From Ostrinia nubilalis (Eukaryota; Arthropoda; Insecta; Lepidoptera; Crambidae), in assembly GCF_963855985.1 (NCBI RefSeq), contig NC_087105.1, positions 498,501 to 562,500 of the forward strand: a stretch of 64,000 nucleotides of DNA, read 5' to 3'. Shown here one piece after another: positions 11,248 to 23,111 of the stretch. Position 1 is the first letter of the stretch. Each line of letters starts with the position of its first letter. The notes beneath the pieces are model-generated. The model made no database searches and was not told where the DNA came from. It saw only the letters and a program-made list of their open reading frames with translations. The position numbers and the translations under genes were made by a program.

Positions 11248-14200
11248 CACAAAATATAACAGAAGGTAAACTCATGTATGTACCTCGCTTTGCATACCTC
11301 TCTCGCTCGCACGCTCGGCCGTCGCGCTAGGGTTGTCTTGTCATGTGTTGCGTTTATTTCGTTATGATAGAAAAATGTTACTCTTAATACCTACTATGCA
11401 AGAAAGACAATAACAGATATCCACGTATACTTATTTATATTTAGTACGTTATTATAGTAATAGTTTGCAATCAAATACACGAGAAGGAAGTAGTATTTAG
11501 TTGAGTGGTTGACACTATTATCCAACTAATATTATAAATGCGAAAGTTTGGATGTCTGGATGTTTGTTGCTCTTTCACGCAAAAACTACTGAACGGATTT
11601 TGATGTAACTTTACAGTATTATCGTTTATAACCCTGAATAACATATCGATACCTCTGGGCTCAAAGGTCGTAAAGGACAAAGTACGACTTTTCAGGAGAA
11701 GCAAAAAACGTTTTTTTATTTTTTTATTCGACGATAACTTTTTTGTTTTTTGAGCTATTAAATTATGACTTATAAAGAAAGTGCTTAGAATTCACAACAT
11801 TTTCCGAAGAGGTATTGAAAAACTGGACTAGACCTGTATTTACTGAGATAGATTTCCTTTACGCCCTCAAAATTACAATAAAAAGACCTTTACGCCCCTC
11901 AAATATTCGTCCTAGGCAAGTTACTCAGGACGTAAGTCTATTTTTATTTCACAAAACTACAAAACTAAGGTAATAAAATGACAATTTACATAGTTTTGTA
12001 GGTTTTCATATGTCGTAACGGGACACCCAGGTAAGGTATTATGAAAGGGTAAATTGATGATTTAGCTTAAATATATAATATTTTATGGTATTTCATATGT
12101 CATATGCCATTTCTTCACATATTTTAATGAATTATGGTCTTTTAAATGAAATAAAATGATTTTCCGTAGCTTCATAATTTAATGCACACAATTTATGAAA
12201 CTATTTAAGTAGAAGTTTTGATATCTTCGAACTAGAAGAAACTATTTCCGATAGAAAAACGAAATTAGAAAATAAATATTATGACGCTTTTAATAAAACT
12301 TCATAAATGTCTACTTTATAGGAAAAACCGAAACCAATTTAATTTTATTTATTTATTTAATCATTATTATTGTTTCGAAAAACTACAAATAGCGGACTTA
12401 ATTCCATAGGGCAGTCTGTCCACCAGTTGACCTTATGATAATGCAGATAGAATAGAATTATTAAGGACAAACGAAAAACTATAATTATTTTAAATTCTAA
12501 ATAGATTAAACATTATTAATTCATAGTAGTTTAAAATTATGTCATTGTACTTGGTATAAAAGTAGAAAAGTTAGGTAAGTAAGATTACAAGTAGGCAGGT
12601 TTTCATTCCATTAAAGTACATCCACTTACTTTACTCCCACATAATACCGTTTTCAAAAGCCAATTATTTTTAATAAAAAACTGCATTCACGCTTTTTAGT
12701 AGATTAAATCTCAACATTATATTTTCCCATGTTGTGTAAATATTTTTCCTACTAGGTACCTATACTTTATTAGCTGATCCAAATAACTTTAGAAACTATA
12801 CTAATTTATTATAATTGTAACAGTCAAAACTCAAAAGTGGTTTTGATTAAGGGCGTTAGTCAAAATTACTAGGAAATCATTAAAATTAATTGTAAAGTGT
12901 AGCATTTGTGTGATTTGTGCATACAAAATAATGACACCTAAGGTACAGTATGGTGACTTTATTACTCATAATATTTTTAACAAATCTAGCTTTTTCATTT
13001 TTCAATTTTTATGATGACTATCCTAACTTAATTAGGTTATACGTTATTTAATAATAATAATAAAAATCTTTATTTGGCACGGGACAAGCAATTATTTATA
13101 TATATTTTAAAGCATGTTTTTATTTTCTTGAATCATCTTTTAATAATTATCTTTTACCTGACAAATACCTAGTTTCTTCAAATATGAAAAATAATAAAAA
13201 GCAACATTACTTTACCCGATGTGGGTAGATGTCATCATTTTATATGTACAAATCACATAAATGTTACACTCAAAAATAGTTTGATTACATATTTTTGATG
13301 ATTTTTTAGGTTCTTTCGTTTGTTCCAAATGCACATACTTAAATACTATAAGAAACGTCTATAAAATTTACCTTCACAGTTATTTTAATATTCTCACTGT
13401 GTAGATTTTTAAAATATTTGTTTAGATAATCTAAGGGCGTAAAGGACAAATTATTTAGACTTGGGTATGAAAATGTAAGGTTGTATAGGACAATAGATTT
13501 ACTACATGTACATTATACGCCCAAAAATTTGTGTTTACTTGTTCTTTACTACCATGGTAACTGTACTAAAAAATCAAATGGTATTTACATCCCAATTTTC
13601 ACGATAAATTCTGTTTAGCTTATCAAATATGATGGGTCGTAAAGGCACTTTTTTTGGGAATTTCGACAAACTAAATATACAGATCGATAGAGAATTAAAT
13701 TCTGAGTAAAACTGTATAAATAACTCATTTTCGGTATTTTGTCCTTTACGACCTTTGAGCCCAGAGGTATCGTTATAGGCTATAATTTATGACGATCTGT
13801 GACAAACTAAATTTCACGCGGGTGAAGCCGCGGGCAAAAGCATGTTATCCAATAATTCCTAAAACCTCTCTAAAACAATTCGATATTCCTAATAATTGAG
13901 TTGGCTTTCAATTTCAATTGAAATTCAAATAAATAACTTACTTACCTCCCCGAATCAACTAGTAATTTAAAAAATGAAAATTCGGTATTTAATTATGAGT
14001 TTAAGCAACCAAATACCGAATAATTATAATACGACTTTTTCTGTTCACTCATTTTCGTCAATTTCGCAAAACAAAATAATATCACAGGCGGTTGACCGGC
14101 GCGTGACTCAAGCGAACCACAGCGAACGTGTGGCGAACGTCTGTCGCGCCACGTCGCGCTCGCATTCGTCCAAGACAGTCTTGCTAGAGCGGTGTCTATG

Positions 14201-14254
14201 TGTGCGTGGCTCGAGCGCGTTTAGTATGGAGTTTGTCTTCTGTTATATTTTGTG
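11248..14254 (+). mobile_element. 3007-bp DNA transposon, copy 1 (non-autonomous)
   Basis: Terminal inverted repeats of about 26 bp (24 matching) begin CACAAAATATAACAGAAG. A 7-bp target duplication CCAGCGT lies at 11241-11247 and 14255-14261. No frame longer than about 107 codons and no transposase motif is seen, so it probably moves in trans. Inside are the two halves of a common moth repeat (about 11525-11650 and 13770-13855) separated by a 2116-bp TA-flanked element. Copy 2 at 14727-17733 is its reverse complement with no length difference. The superfamily is uncertain; a 7-bp duplication fits P- or Dada-like groups better than hAT (8 bp) or mariner (TA). Confidence 0.88.
11652..13767. mobile_element. 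2116-bp element nested in transposon copy 1
   Basis: Terminal inverted repeats of about 30 bp start CCTCTGGGCTCAAAGG and lead into CGTAAAGGAC. TA lies on both sides (11650-11651, 13768-13769), as in Tc1/mariner elements. The motif CGTAAAGG recurs on both strands at about 11669, 11857, 11887, 13438, 13637 and 13742. No transposase is seen. The same element sits in copy 2 (15214-17329), so it was inserted before the 3-kb unit multiplied. Confidence 0.65.
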
Positions 14255-14261
14255 CCAGCGT

Positions 14262-14719
14262 CCTGACGGGCGCGCGCGTGACACTCGACTGATATAATAC
14301 CCGCCGGCGGGGCGCTTCGCTGTAGGTAATTATCGGATGTACCGCGCGGAGTGAGCCAGGCCTGTCACTAGCCTCGTAGCGCCCACGCGCCTTTTGATAA
14401 CCCAAAATAAACATGGCGACTACAGCCCAGAACTTTTTTCAACTAACTTTCAATTACCGCCCATGCGCCTTTCAGAAGGCCATATTATTAAACTTTGTCT
14501 AGATTTTTGAAATTTCGCGGCTTAAAGAAATAATTTAATTCGATTTCTGAACGAAATATTAGGGAACAGTTTCCGGTATGCTACCATTGGCTGTCACAAT
14601 TGACAGATGGGATTTTTTGAAAAATGGCCGGCGGTATGGACGGCTCACTAACACGTAGTTAGTAAATCGCATTTTTTTATGATAATCCGTGGTTGTCGAG
14701 TATGTTTTTATGCAAAAAG
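14262..14719. other. Loop between the two inverted 3-kb transposons
   Basis: Unique 458-bp spacer between the inner target duplications, partly GC- and CpG-rich (14262-14400). A 19-base piece (CTAGCCTCGTAGCGCCCAC, near 14365) recurs inverted near 18555. No gene is recognised. It would form the loop of a hairpin if the region were transcribed. Confidence 0.6.
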
Positions 14720-14726
14720 TTGCTAA

Positions 14727-17700
14727 CACAAAATATAACAGAAGACAAACTCCATACTAAACGCGCTCGAGCCACGCACACATAGACACCGCTCTAGCAA
14801 GACTGTCTTGGACGAATGCGAGCGCGACGTGGCGCGACAGACGTTCGCCACACGTTCGCTGTGGTTCGCTTGAGTCACGCGCCGGTCAACCGCCTGTGAT
14901 ATTATTTTGTTTTGCGAAATTGACGAAAATGAGTGAACAGAAAAAGTCGTATTATAATTATTCGGTATTTGGTTGCTTAAACTCATAATTAAATACCGAA
15001 TTTTCATTTTTTAAATTACTAGTTGATTCGGGGAGGTAAGTAAGTTATTTATTTGAATTTCAATTGAAATTGAAAGCCAACTCAATTATTAGGAATATCG
15101 AATTGTTTTAGAGAGGTTTTAGGAATTATTGGATAACATGCTTTTGCCCGCGGCTTCACCCGCGTGAAATTTAGTTTGTCACAGATCGTCATAAATTATA
15201 GCCTATAACGATACCTCTGGGCTCAAAGGTCGTAAAGGACAAAATACCGAAAATGAGTTATTTATACAGTTTTACTCAGAATTTAATTCTCTATCGATCT
15301 GTATATTTAGTTTGTCGAAATTCCCAAAAAAAGTGCCTTTACGACCCATCATATTTGATAAGCTAAACAGAATTTATCGTGAAAATTGGGATGTAAATAC
15401 CATTTGATTTTTTAGTACAGTTACCATGGTAGTAAAGAACAAGTAAACACAAATTTTTGGGCGTATAATGTACATGTAGTAAATCTATTGTCCTATACAA
15501 CCTTACATTTTCATACCCAAGTCTAAATAATTTGTCCTTTACGCCCTTAGATTATCTAAACAAATATTTTAAAAATCTACACAGTGAGAATATTAAAATA
15601 ACTGTGAAGGTAAATTTTATAGACGTTTCTTATAGTATTTAAGTATGTGCATTTGGAACAAACGAAAGAACCTAAAAAATCATCAAAAATATGTAATCAA
15701 ACTATTTTTGAGTGTAACATTTATGTGATTTGTACATATAAAATGATGACATCTACCCACATCGGGTAAAGTAATGTTGCTTTTTATTATTTTTCATATT
15801 TGAAGAAACTAGGTATTTGTCAGGTAAAAGATAATTATTAAAAGATGATTCAAGAAAATAAAAACATGCTTTAAAATATATATAAATAATTGCTTGTCCC
15901 GTGCCAAATAAAGATTTTTATTATTATTATTAAATAACGTATAACCTAATTAAGTTAGGATAGTCATCATAAAAATTGAAAAATGAAAAAGCTAGATTTG
16001 TTAAAAATATTATGAGTAATAAAGTCACCATACTGTACCTTAGGTGTCATTATTTTGTATGCACAAATCACACAAATGCTACACTTTACAATTAATTTTA
16101 ATGATTTCCTAGTAATTTTGACTAACGCCCTTAATCAAAACCACTTTTGAGTTTTGACTGTTACAATTATAATAAATTAGTATAGTTTCTAAAGTTATTT
16201 GGATCAGCTAATAAAGTATAGGTACCTAGTAGGAAAAATATTTACACAACATGGGAAAATATAATGTTGAGATTTAATCTACTAAAAAGCGTGAATGCAG
16301 TTTTTTATTAAAAATAATTGGCTTTTGAAAACGGTATTATGTGGGAGTAAAGTAAGTGGATGTACTTTAATGGAATGAAAACCTGCCTACTTGTAATCTT
16401 ACTTACCTAACTTTTCTACTTTTATACCAAGTACAATGACATAATTTTAAACTACTATGAATTAATAATGTTTAATCTATTTAGAATTTAAAATAATTAT
16501 AGTTTTTCGTTTGTCCTTAATAATTCTATTCTATCTGCATTATCATAAGGTCAACTGGTGGACAGACTGCCCTATGGAATTAAGTCCGCTATTTGTAGTT
16601 TTTCGAAACAATAATAATGATTAAATAAATAAATAAAATTAAATTGGTTTCGGTTTTTCCTATAAAGTAGACATTTATGAAGTTTTATTAAAAGCGTCAT
16701 AATATTTATTTTCTAATTTCGTTTTTCTATCGGAAATAGTTTCTTCTAGTTCGAAGATATCAAAACTTCTACTTAAATAGTTTCATAAATTGTGTGCATT
16801 AAATTATGAAGCTACGGAAAATCATTTTATTTCATTTAAAAGACCATAATTCATTAAAATATGTGAAGAAATGGCATATGACATATGAAATACCATAAAA
16901 TATTATATATTTAAGCTAAATCATCAATTTACCCTTTCATAATACCTTACCTGGGTGTCCCGTTACGACATATGAAAACCTACAAAACTATGTAAATTGT
17001 CATTTTATTACCTTAGTTTTGTAGTTTTGTGAAATAAAAATAGACTTACGTCCTGAGTAACTTGCCTAGGACGAATATTTGAGGGGCGTAAAGGTCTTTT
17101 TATTGTAATTTTGAGGGCGTAAAGGAAATCTATCTCAGTAAATACAGGTCTAGTCCAGTTTTTCAATACCTCTTCGGAAAATGTTGTGAATTCTAAGCAC
17201 TTTCTTTATAAGTCATAATTTAATAGCTCAAAAAACAAAAAAGTTATCGTCGAATAAAAAAATAAAAAAACGTTTTTTGCTTCTCCTGAAAAGTCGTACT
17301 TTGTCCTTTACGACCTTTGAGCCCAGAGGTATCGATATGTTATTCAGGGTTATAAACGATAATACTGTAAAGTTACATCAAAATCCGTTCAGTAGTTTTT
17401 GCGTGAAAGAGCAACAAACATCCAGACATCCAAACTTTCGCATTTATAATATTAGTTGGATAATAGTGTCAACCACTCAACTAAATACTACTTCCTTCTC
17501 GTGTATTTGATTGCAAACTATTACTATAATAACGTACTAAATATAAATAAGTATACGTGGATATCTGTTATTGTCTTTCTTGCATAGTAGGTATTAAGAG
17601 TAACATTTTTCTATCATAACGAAATAAACGCAACACATGACAAGACAACCCTAGCGCGACGGCCGAGCGTGCGAGCGAGAGAGGTATGCAAAGCGAGGTA

Positions 17701-17733
17701 CATACATGAGTTTACCTTCTGTTATATTTTGTG
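14727..17733 (-). mobile_element. 3007-bp DNA transposon, copy 2 (inverted)
   Basis: Reverse complement of copy 1: paired positions sum to 28981 at both ends and at every internal landmark checked, so there are no net indels, and every stretch compared by eye was identical. Its own 7-bp target duplication is TTGCTAA (14720-14726 and 17734-17740), different from copy 1. That shows a separate insertion event rather than a simple inverted duplication. Confidence 0.88.
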
Positions 17734-17977
17734 TTGCTAACGAATAGGTATTACTTAAATAGAGATAATTACTTTGCATTTTTAGGGCAGAAATTCTGCG
17801 AAATCTTGGTTTGAAATAATATGTACTTTGTGAAGGCGGTTGGGTCGAAGCTAGTACTAAAAATATCATAATATTTTTAGTTTGTGGCTTTGTGTTATAT
17901 TGGTTTATGGAATATTACTAATATAAAAATGCAACTTATCTTTCACTAATAATTAATTTAATTAATTAATTATTTGT

Positions 17978-18252
17978 CGGCCGTTTGGTGTAGTAGTTCT
18001 AAAAGGGACTACTATGCCGAGAGGTCCCGGGTTCGATTCCCAGCCGGGCAGAAATTGAAATGATGAATTTTAATTTCTGTGATGGGTCTGGGTGTTACTA
18101 GTATAATATGTATGTATTTAAAACGTATATAATGTAGTATATCCGTTAAGCGAGCACCCATAACACAAGCATATTAATTGCTTACTATGGGGCTAGATAG
18201 CGTTATGTGTGAAATTGTTCAAAAATATTTATTATATTTATTATTATTATTA
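17978..18252 (+). mobile_element. tRNA-derived SINE
   Basis: The head CGGCCGTTTGGTGTAGTAG and GGTTCGATTCC resemble pol III A and B boxes of a tRNA. A body of about 200 bp and a (TTA)n-like tail follow. The acceptor stem cannot pair, so it is not a tRNA gene. A second copy lies inverted at 52411-52620. Confidence 0.8.
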
Positions 18253-18883
18253 ATTTAATACTCTTTACACTACTAATTTTTTGTATTATTTAATTTTACA
18301 TCACTTAATACTTCCTTTTAATCTAGAATTTGTGGCCCGATGGCCTTTGTAAAGAACAAAAGGTAGACAAATAATTGAATTTAAAAACACATGCTAATAT
18401 AATCATAATTATACCCTGAAAGTTTCACTTCAAACCGGTAACTCTAACACATACGAATTTTAACTCAAAATCTTGGGCTGATAGGACTATAACTATAAGT
18501 CCTATAAGAAGGACGGTCGGGTCGTAGTTAAAGAGGATCCAAAAAATCCGTGGGCGCTACGAGGCTAGGGAAGTTGTTTTCTTAGGTATTGCATTTATTA
18601 CTTTACTAGAATTCATTGGACAAAACTTGCAAATGCAAAAAGGGTAGCAGTAAAAAGGCTTTTTAATTACATATTTATATTGATTTATTGTTTGTAATGG
18701 CACTGTGTTATTACAAGCAAAGATTGCTTGGGGTGTGTTTGAATTTTGTGCCGAGGCTTCCCAGTAAGATACCTACTTGTATTTGTAATACATTTTTGCA
18801 GGAATCCCTAAAACGTAGTATGCTCGCAGTCCTGAAGAGAACAGGAAAAGTTATGTACTCAAGTATTTTAATGTGAAACTAAG

Positions 18884-19002
18884 ACTGAGTTGCACCACCT
18901 CTTTGTCCGTAACTATAACGAGAACCGATGGTATGGTTTTTGTATGGAGTTAGACAGACTCTTGCGTTTGTTAAAGTTAAAGTAAGATGGTGCAATCCAG
19001 CC
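18884..19002. mobile_element. Short MITE (about 120 bp)
   Basis: Imperfect inverted termini (ACTGAGTTGCACCA at the left; TGGTGCAATCCAGCC at the right) enclose about 90 bp. Related sequence lies at 10490-10585. The target duplication is not clear. Confidence 0.5.
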
Positions 19003-19520
19003 TAAATCTGTTATATTTTATTGGCAAGAATAAGTAACTACAACAGGGTATTTGAACTTGAACTTTAATTGAGGATTGTTTAATTAATTTTGTTTCCTTT
19101 CGTTTTCAGGTATGTAAACAAAAACTATAAATTTGGAGTCTTATGGTGCCCCTCCTGGTATGTTACATAATACTATTTATCATACAAAAACTCACTAACT
19201 GTTCGTCATTATGTTATTATCGCGTAATAATTATTTGTACTGAAGTTCATACTGATACTAGAAACTGTGCCCATAATCAATGCCATGAAAACCCAATTGT
19301 CCGTGAATTAGAGTTTTATTGTAGTACATATTCTGTTTTAGATAAAATCAAAAAGTATTTGGTTAGAACTATTATAAGATTAACATACTTACTGATAACA
19401 AATTCGTGAATAGTTTATGCGAGATTATAATCATAAAAATAATTTAAACTGTGTAATGATAAGTACCTACTACTCGTAGTTAAGCAAGTATACCTCCACC
19501 TCCAGATTGAAATACAGACT

Positions 19521-19625
19521 GCACCCAGCCAACGCAGCATTCAGCATGTCCTCAGCAGGTTATGTTTCGGGTTTACAAAATTGTATCCATAAGAACTATT
19601 CGGGACTCATCACCACACTTTCCCA
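19521..19625 (-). pseudogene. Decayed esterase exon 4 in the C-D spacer
   Basis: The block TGCACCCAGCCAACGCAGCA and the bases after it align, with an internal deletion, to the exon 4 stretch that encodes LRWVQA in genes C-F, and to the better preserved relic at 24484-24600. Flanking intron bases (ATCCATAAGAACT) also match that relic. Minus strand, same orientation as the live genes. Confidence 0.5.
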
Positions 19626-19800
19626 CCACTGCAACTCCTGTATAGCCACTACAGCTTGGCCTTCAATGAAACCCAACCTGTGAAGGTTGAGTAGTCCCGG
19701 GGGATTGCTGTCTTAGAACCCGCAACGAATGAATCAGAAGAATATAGGAAGAGTTCGAAATACATAATATATCGACTTCCCACCGTTATTATTAAACCCT
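19590..19800 (-). mobile_element. R1-like LINE 3' fragment
   Basis: Shares CCCACCACTGCAACTCCTGT, a CCCGG run and AATCAGAAGAA with the 3' part of the LINE fragment at 55750-56431. Further pieces lie at 23210-23350 and 59370-59450 in the opposite direction. Confidence 0.6.
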
Positions 19801-20193
19801 TAATATAAATGTAATGATAGATAAGGTATTAAACCCTTTTAAGAATGACGTACTGACAAACGGGATAAATTAGGGGAACCTATCATGTCATGATGTGTAT
19901 CAGTCTCAATCATGGCTATACATACTCGTATTTGTCATACTAAATAAATAACGTAATTATTTTATACTTTTTAATGCACTTTTTAGTGCCTTTTAGTTTC
20001 TAAAGTCGGGTTTGTAAACGCAGTTTTTTTTATTCAGTCAACTAAACCTCAGCTTCTAAAATAAATAATACTATTAGCCAACCAAACTAACGTTAACATT
20101 ATATCAGATAACAATGAAAAAAAAGCTCATGGAAAAGTTTTTTCTTCGAAAAAACAAGTAATAATATTAATGGCAATCCTGGACAAAGATCTT

Positions 20194-20199
20194 TTTATT
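20194..20199 (-). other. Poly-A signal of gene D
   Basis: AATAAA on the minus strand, 57 bases past the gene D stop codon. Confidence 0.7.
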
Positions 20200-20256
20200 G
20201 AAACAAGATAAATAGTAACGATTAATTGCATTAGTCATTGTAGTCACACTCGTACA

Positions 20257-22672
20257 CTACACATCGGCTAAGGTTTCGAAGAAGTGGACCATCTTCTGGT
20301 CGTAGTCGCTCATGGCGCCGAAGTCGGTGGCGGGCCCGGCGATGTAGTTGTACTCCAGCGCAGGTGAAGCCGCTGCCCAACATCCATCTCTCGACGGGGT
20401 GCTGGTAATTTAAAGAAAACATGATATAATTTTACCTGTGTGTAACTACAGAAAAGAAAGATGTTCTCAATATGTTTTACCTCAGAACTTCGTCATTTAT
20501 AAACTTTGAAAATGTTTCTTATTATTGAAATGATAAATAATTAATAAATATTAAAATATAATTTAAATAACATTATGACTTACTCATTCTTTATGAACAT
20601 CTCCATGATATCGGTCATCCATTCTGTCATAGCTTTATCGGCGGCACTCGCAGGCCTGTACCACGAGTTGGCCTTGAGTATCCTGTTCAAGTCCTCGTAG
20701 TGGCCGGCGCCGGAGAATGTAAGGTTGAGCGCCTCCTTGACGACGCTGTAGTCGGCCTCGTAGGCGTACTTGTACAGGAACGCGGGCGCACCCCCGCCGG
20801 CCACTCGCGCCTGCGCCAGCTTGATCGCTGGGTACTGGAAGAGTGTCTCGGTGCACAACTTAACGAACTCATCCATTGTCGGGGTCGCTCTAAAATATCT
20901 TGCCATCACCTTCTTCGCCATCTCCGCCGTTACGTTCGATGGCAAACTATTTACAAGATCTGGAGACAATCCAACCAGCGGATTCGCTTGAATCGCAGCC
21001 ACAGCGTTGAACTGGACCAACCTTGGACGAGTCGTTTCGCACTCGCTGCTAGTGAAGCCTATAACTAGCGGAATATACTTCCCGTTGCCGTTAGCTTGCA
21101 GAGTTTCAGGGTACTCGTTTAGGATTGTCGTAAAGTTTGCATATGGTGTCTCCACAACAGGGACGAAACTGGTTAAACCCGTTTGATCTAACACTACCCT
21201 GCTGGCGGCTATGAGAACATCGATCGGCAATTCAACAAGCTGGTCGTGGACCTCGTCGTAGTCCGTGGAGGAGATGTTCAGGGCGGAGAGGAAGAGGGCA
21301 GCCACTTGCTGAGCGTACACAGGAGACGCGCTGTAGAAGCTCTGGATAGCGGCACCGCTCATAAGAAACGCACTAAAAAGACAGAAGTATAATATATATA
21401 ATAACAGATATAAAAAATCCAACCTGATTACAACAATAGAAATGAAAAACAACATGTGAATAGAGTGATTTTACAAACCGATTAAACAATCCAACGGCAG
21501 CTGGCGACAGCGTCAGAAGGTGCACACTAGCGGCACCGGAGCTCTGTCCCGCGAGCGTGACGTCGGCGGGGTTGCCTCCGAAGTAGGCCGCGTTGGCCTG
21601 CACCCAGCGCAGCAAGGTCACCATGTCGCGCAGACCATTGTTGCCGGGAATCTTCGACGTGTTCAGGGACAAGAAGCCGAGGAAGTCCAGCCTACGAAAT
21701 GCAACCATAGTTACTTAGATCAATGCTTACTGTATGCTGTGTATATTCAATGAGCTACATTCATTATGTTTTATCGGATTAGAAGGCATTGGAAAAAGTA
21801 AATTGTATTGCTCAAAATACTTGCCTGTAGTTGAACGTGATTATTATAACACCTCTGCTGACCATATACTCTGGTCCACTGAAGTCTGCGTCGCCGGACC
21901 CGCAGACCCAAGCGCCTCCGTGAACGAACACTAAGATCGGTAGCCCACCCATACAACTCGCACCTGTGTGGATGTCCGGGAGGGCATCTATTGGGACGTG
22001 TATGTTGGCATGGATGCAAGCTTCGCTGATGCCTTGCGGCTGCACCAGGGAGCCAAATAATATGTTATTGTTCGGGCAGGCGGGTCCTTCGGTTGTTGCT
22101 TTAAAGTCCCCAATCCAAGGTTCAAGTGGTTGAAGTTCCTGTGAATTTAGTACGTTTTTAATTATTTAAGGGAAAAAATCCACAGTTTTTATGGAAAATA
22201 AGGATTGAACGAATTACCAACTAACCTGAAAGCGCAGGTTTCCCAGGGGCTGCTTGGCGTAAGGCACTCCTCGGAAACTGGCGTACTGCGAGCCATCCTG
22301 CGCCAGCCGCTTGGCGCCGCACACCCATCCCGCTCGCGTGCGCGCACGCACCTCGCACTGCCTTGATGTAGCCACCGCCACTATTTACAATTATATTAAA
22401 TTAAGAAAGTCTTTTGAAAATAATCTCGTAAAATCATCCATAGATTTCTAATTATTCGTTTCAAATTCGATCGAAGAATCGTTTTAAATAAACTGTAAAG
22501 AACACTAAGCAGGTTAAGCAGGAGGTATTCTAGATTTTTAATGTAATATTGAATCGACTGCAAAAACACATTATGCAGAAACATTGTTAAACAAATTAAA
22601 TGCTTTTTTTTATTTTATTTACTTACCGAAAGCAACAAAAAGAGCAGCGACGAAGACAGCTGGGCTAGCCAT
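20257..22672 (-). CDS. Secreted carboxylesterase, paralog D (553 aa)
   Basis: Six exons: 22672-22627, 22380-22226, 22138-21825, 21691-21479, 21372-20584, 20401-20257; total 1662 bp. Exon 2 is 6 bp longer than in C (V-A-V-A-T-S for V-S-A-S). The signal peptide is MASPAVFVAALFVAF. The triad is complete: GQSSG (Ser about 222), GFTSSE (Glu about 353), GAGHYED (His about 467), with VHGGAW as oxyanion hole. Intron 3 again uses a GC donor. The C terminus ends HFFETLADV. Its promoter is nearly that of gene C except for a 339-bp moth repeat inserted about 100 bases upstream of the ATG. Same role as C by family; substrate unknown. Confidence 0.93.
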
Positions 22673-22772
22673 ATTGTTGGATACTGAATACACTTCTCGA
22701 GACAGTGATAGCCCCAGTTGGTATACTTTTATTTATTTAAATAGGGTTCCCACTTGATCATTTTATCATAGA

Positions 22773-23111
22773 CTAGCTTTCCGCCCGCGGCTTCCCCCGC
22801 GTGGACTACATTATATACCTAGCCTATAGTGGACCCGTGAACATTTTATGGTTCTATCTTTTACGAAAACCAGAAAAGTTACGTACGCAAAATAAGTAAC
22901 TTTTCTGGTTGATTTTTTACACCTTGTATCCGAAAAACTCAAATATTTTATGGAACCCTATTTTTTTCCAAAATAACATTTAGTCTATGTTATTCGTGGA
23001 TAATGTAGCTTTCGAATGGTGAAAGAATTTTTAACAACGATCCAGTAGTTTTTGAGCCTATTCATTACAACCAAACAAACAAACAAAGTTTTCCTCTTTA
23101 TAATATTAGTG
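22773..23111. mobile_element. Dispersed moth repeat inserted upstream of gene D
   Basis: Begins CTAGCTTTCCGCCCGCGG and ends AATATTAGTG, flanked by TAGA (22769-22772, 23112-23115). Gene C's upstream region is continuous across this point, giving the empty site. Related pieces lie at 46250-46455, 58030-58235 and inside the 3-kb transposons. Confidence 0.75.

Larger units (their letters stand above)
18253..20256. other. C-D spacer, right part
   Basis: Contains segments shared with the D-E spacer (18585-18690 with 24130-24240; 20035-20130 with 24910-25010) and with the flank of gene F (18700-18880 and 19080-19160 with 59490-59640), a MITE (18884-19002), a dead esterase exon 4 (about 19521-19625) and a LINE 3' fragment (about 19590-19800). 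The poly-A signal of gene D is at the right end. Confidence 0.55.

Noticed and set aside
11471..17510. Protein-coding genes inside the 3-kb transposons
   Set aside because: The frames are short and made of the dispersed repeat, with no domain or splice evidence.
11248..17733. Palindrome as a simple assembly fold-back
   Set aside because: Different 7-bp target duplications flank each copy and a unique 458-bp loop separates them; still worth confirming with long reads.
17978..18055. Possible tRNA gene
   Set aside because: The A- and B-box-like motifs are present but no acceptor stem pairs, and a SINE body follows. Called a SINE head.
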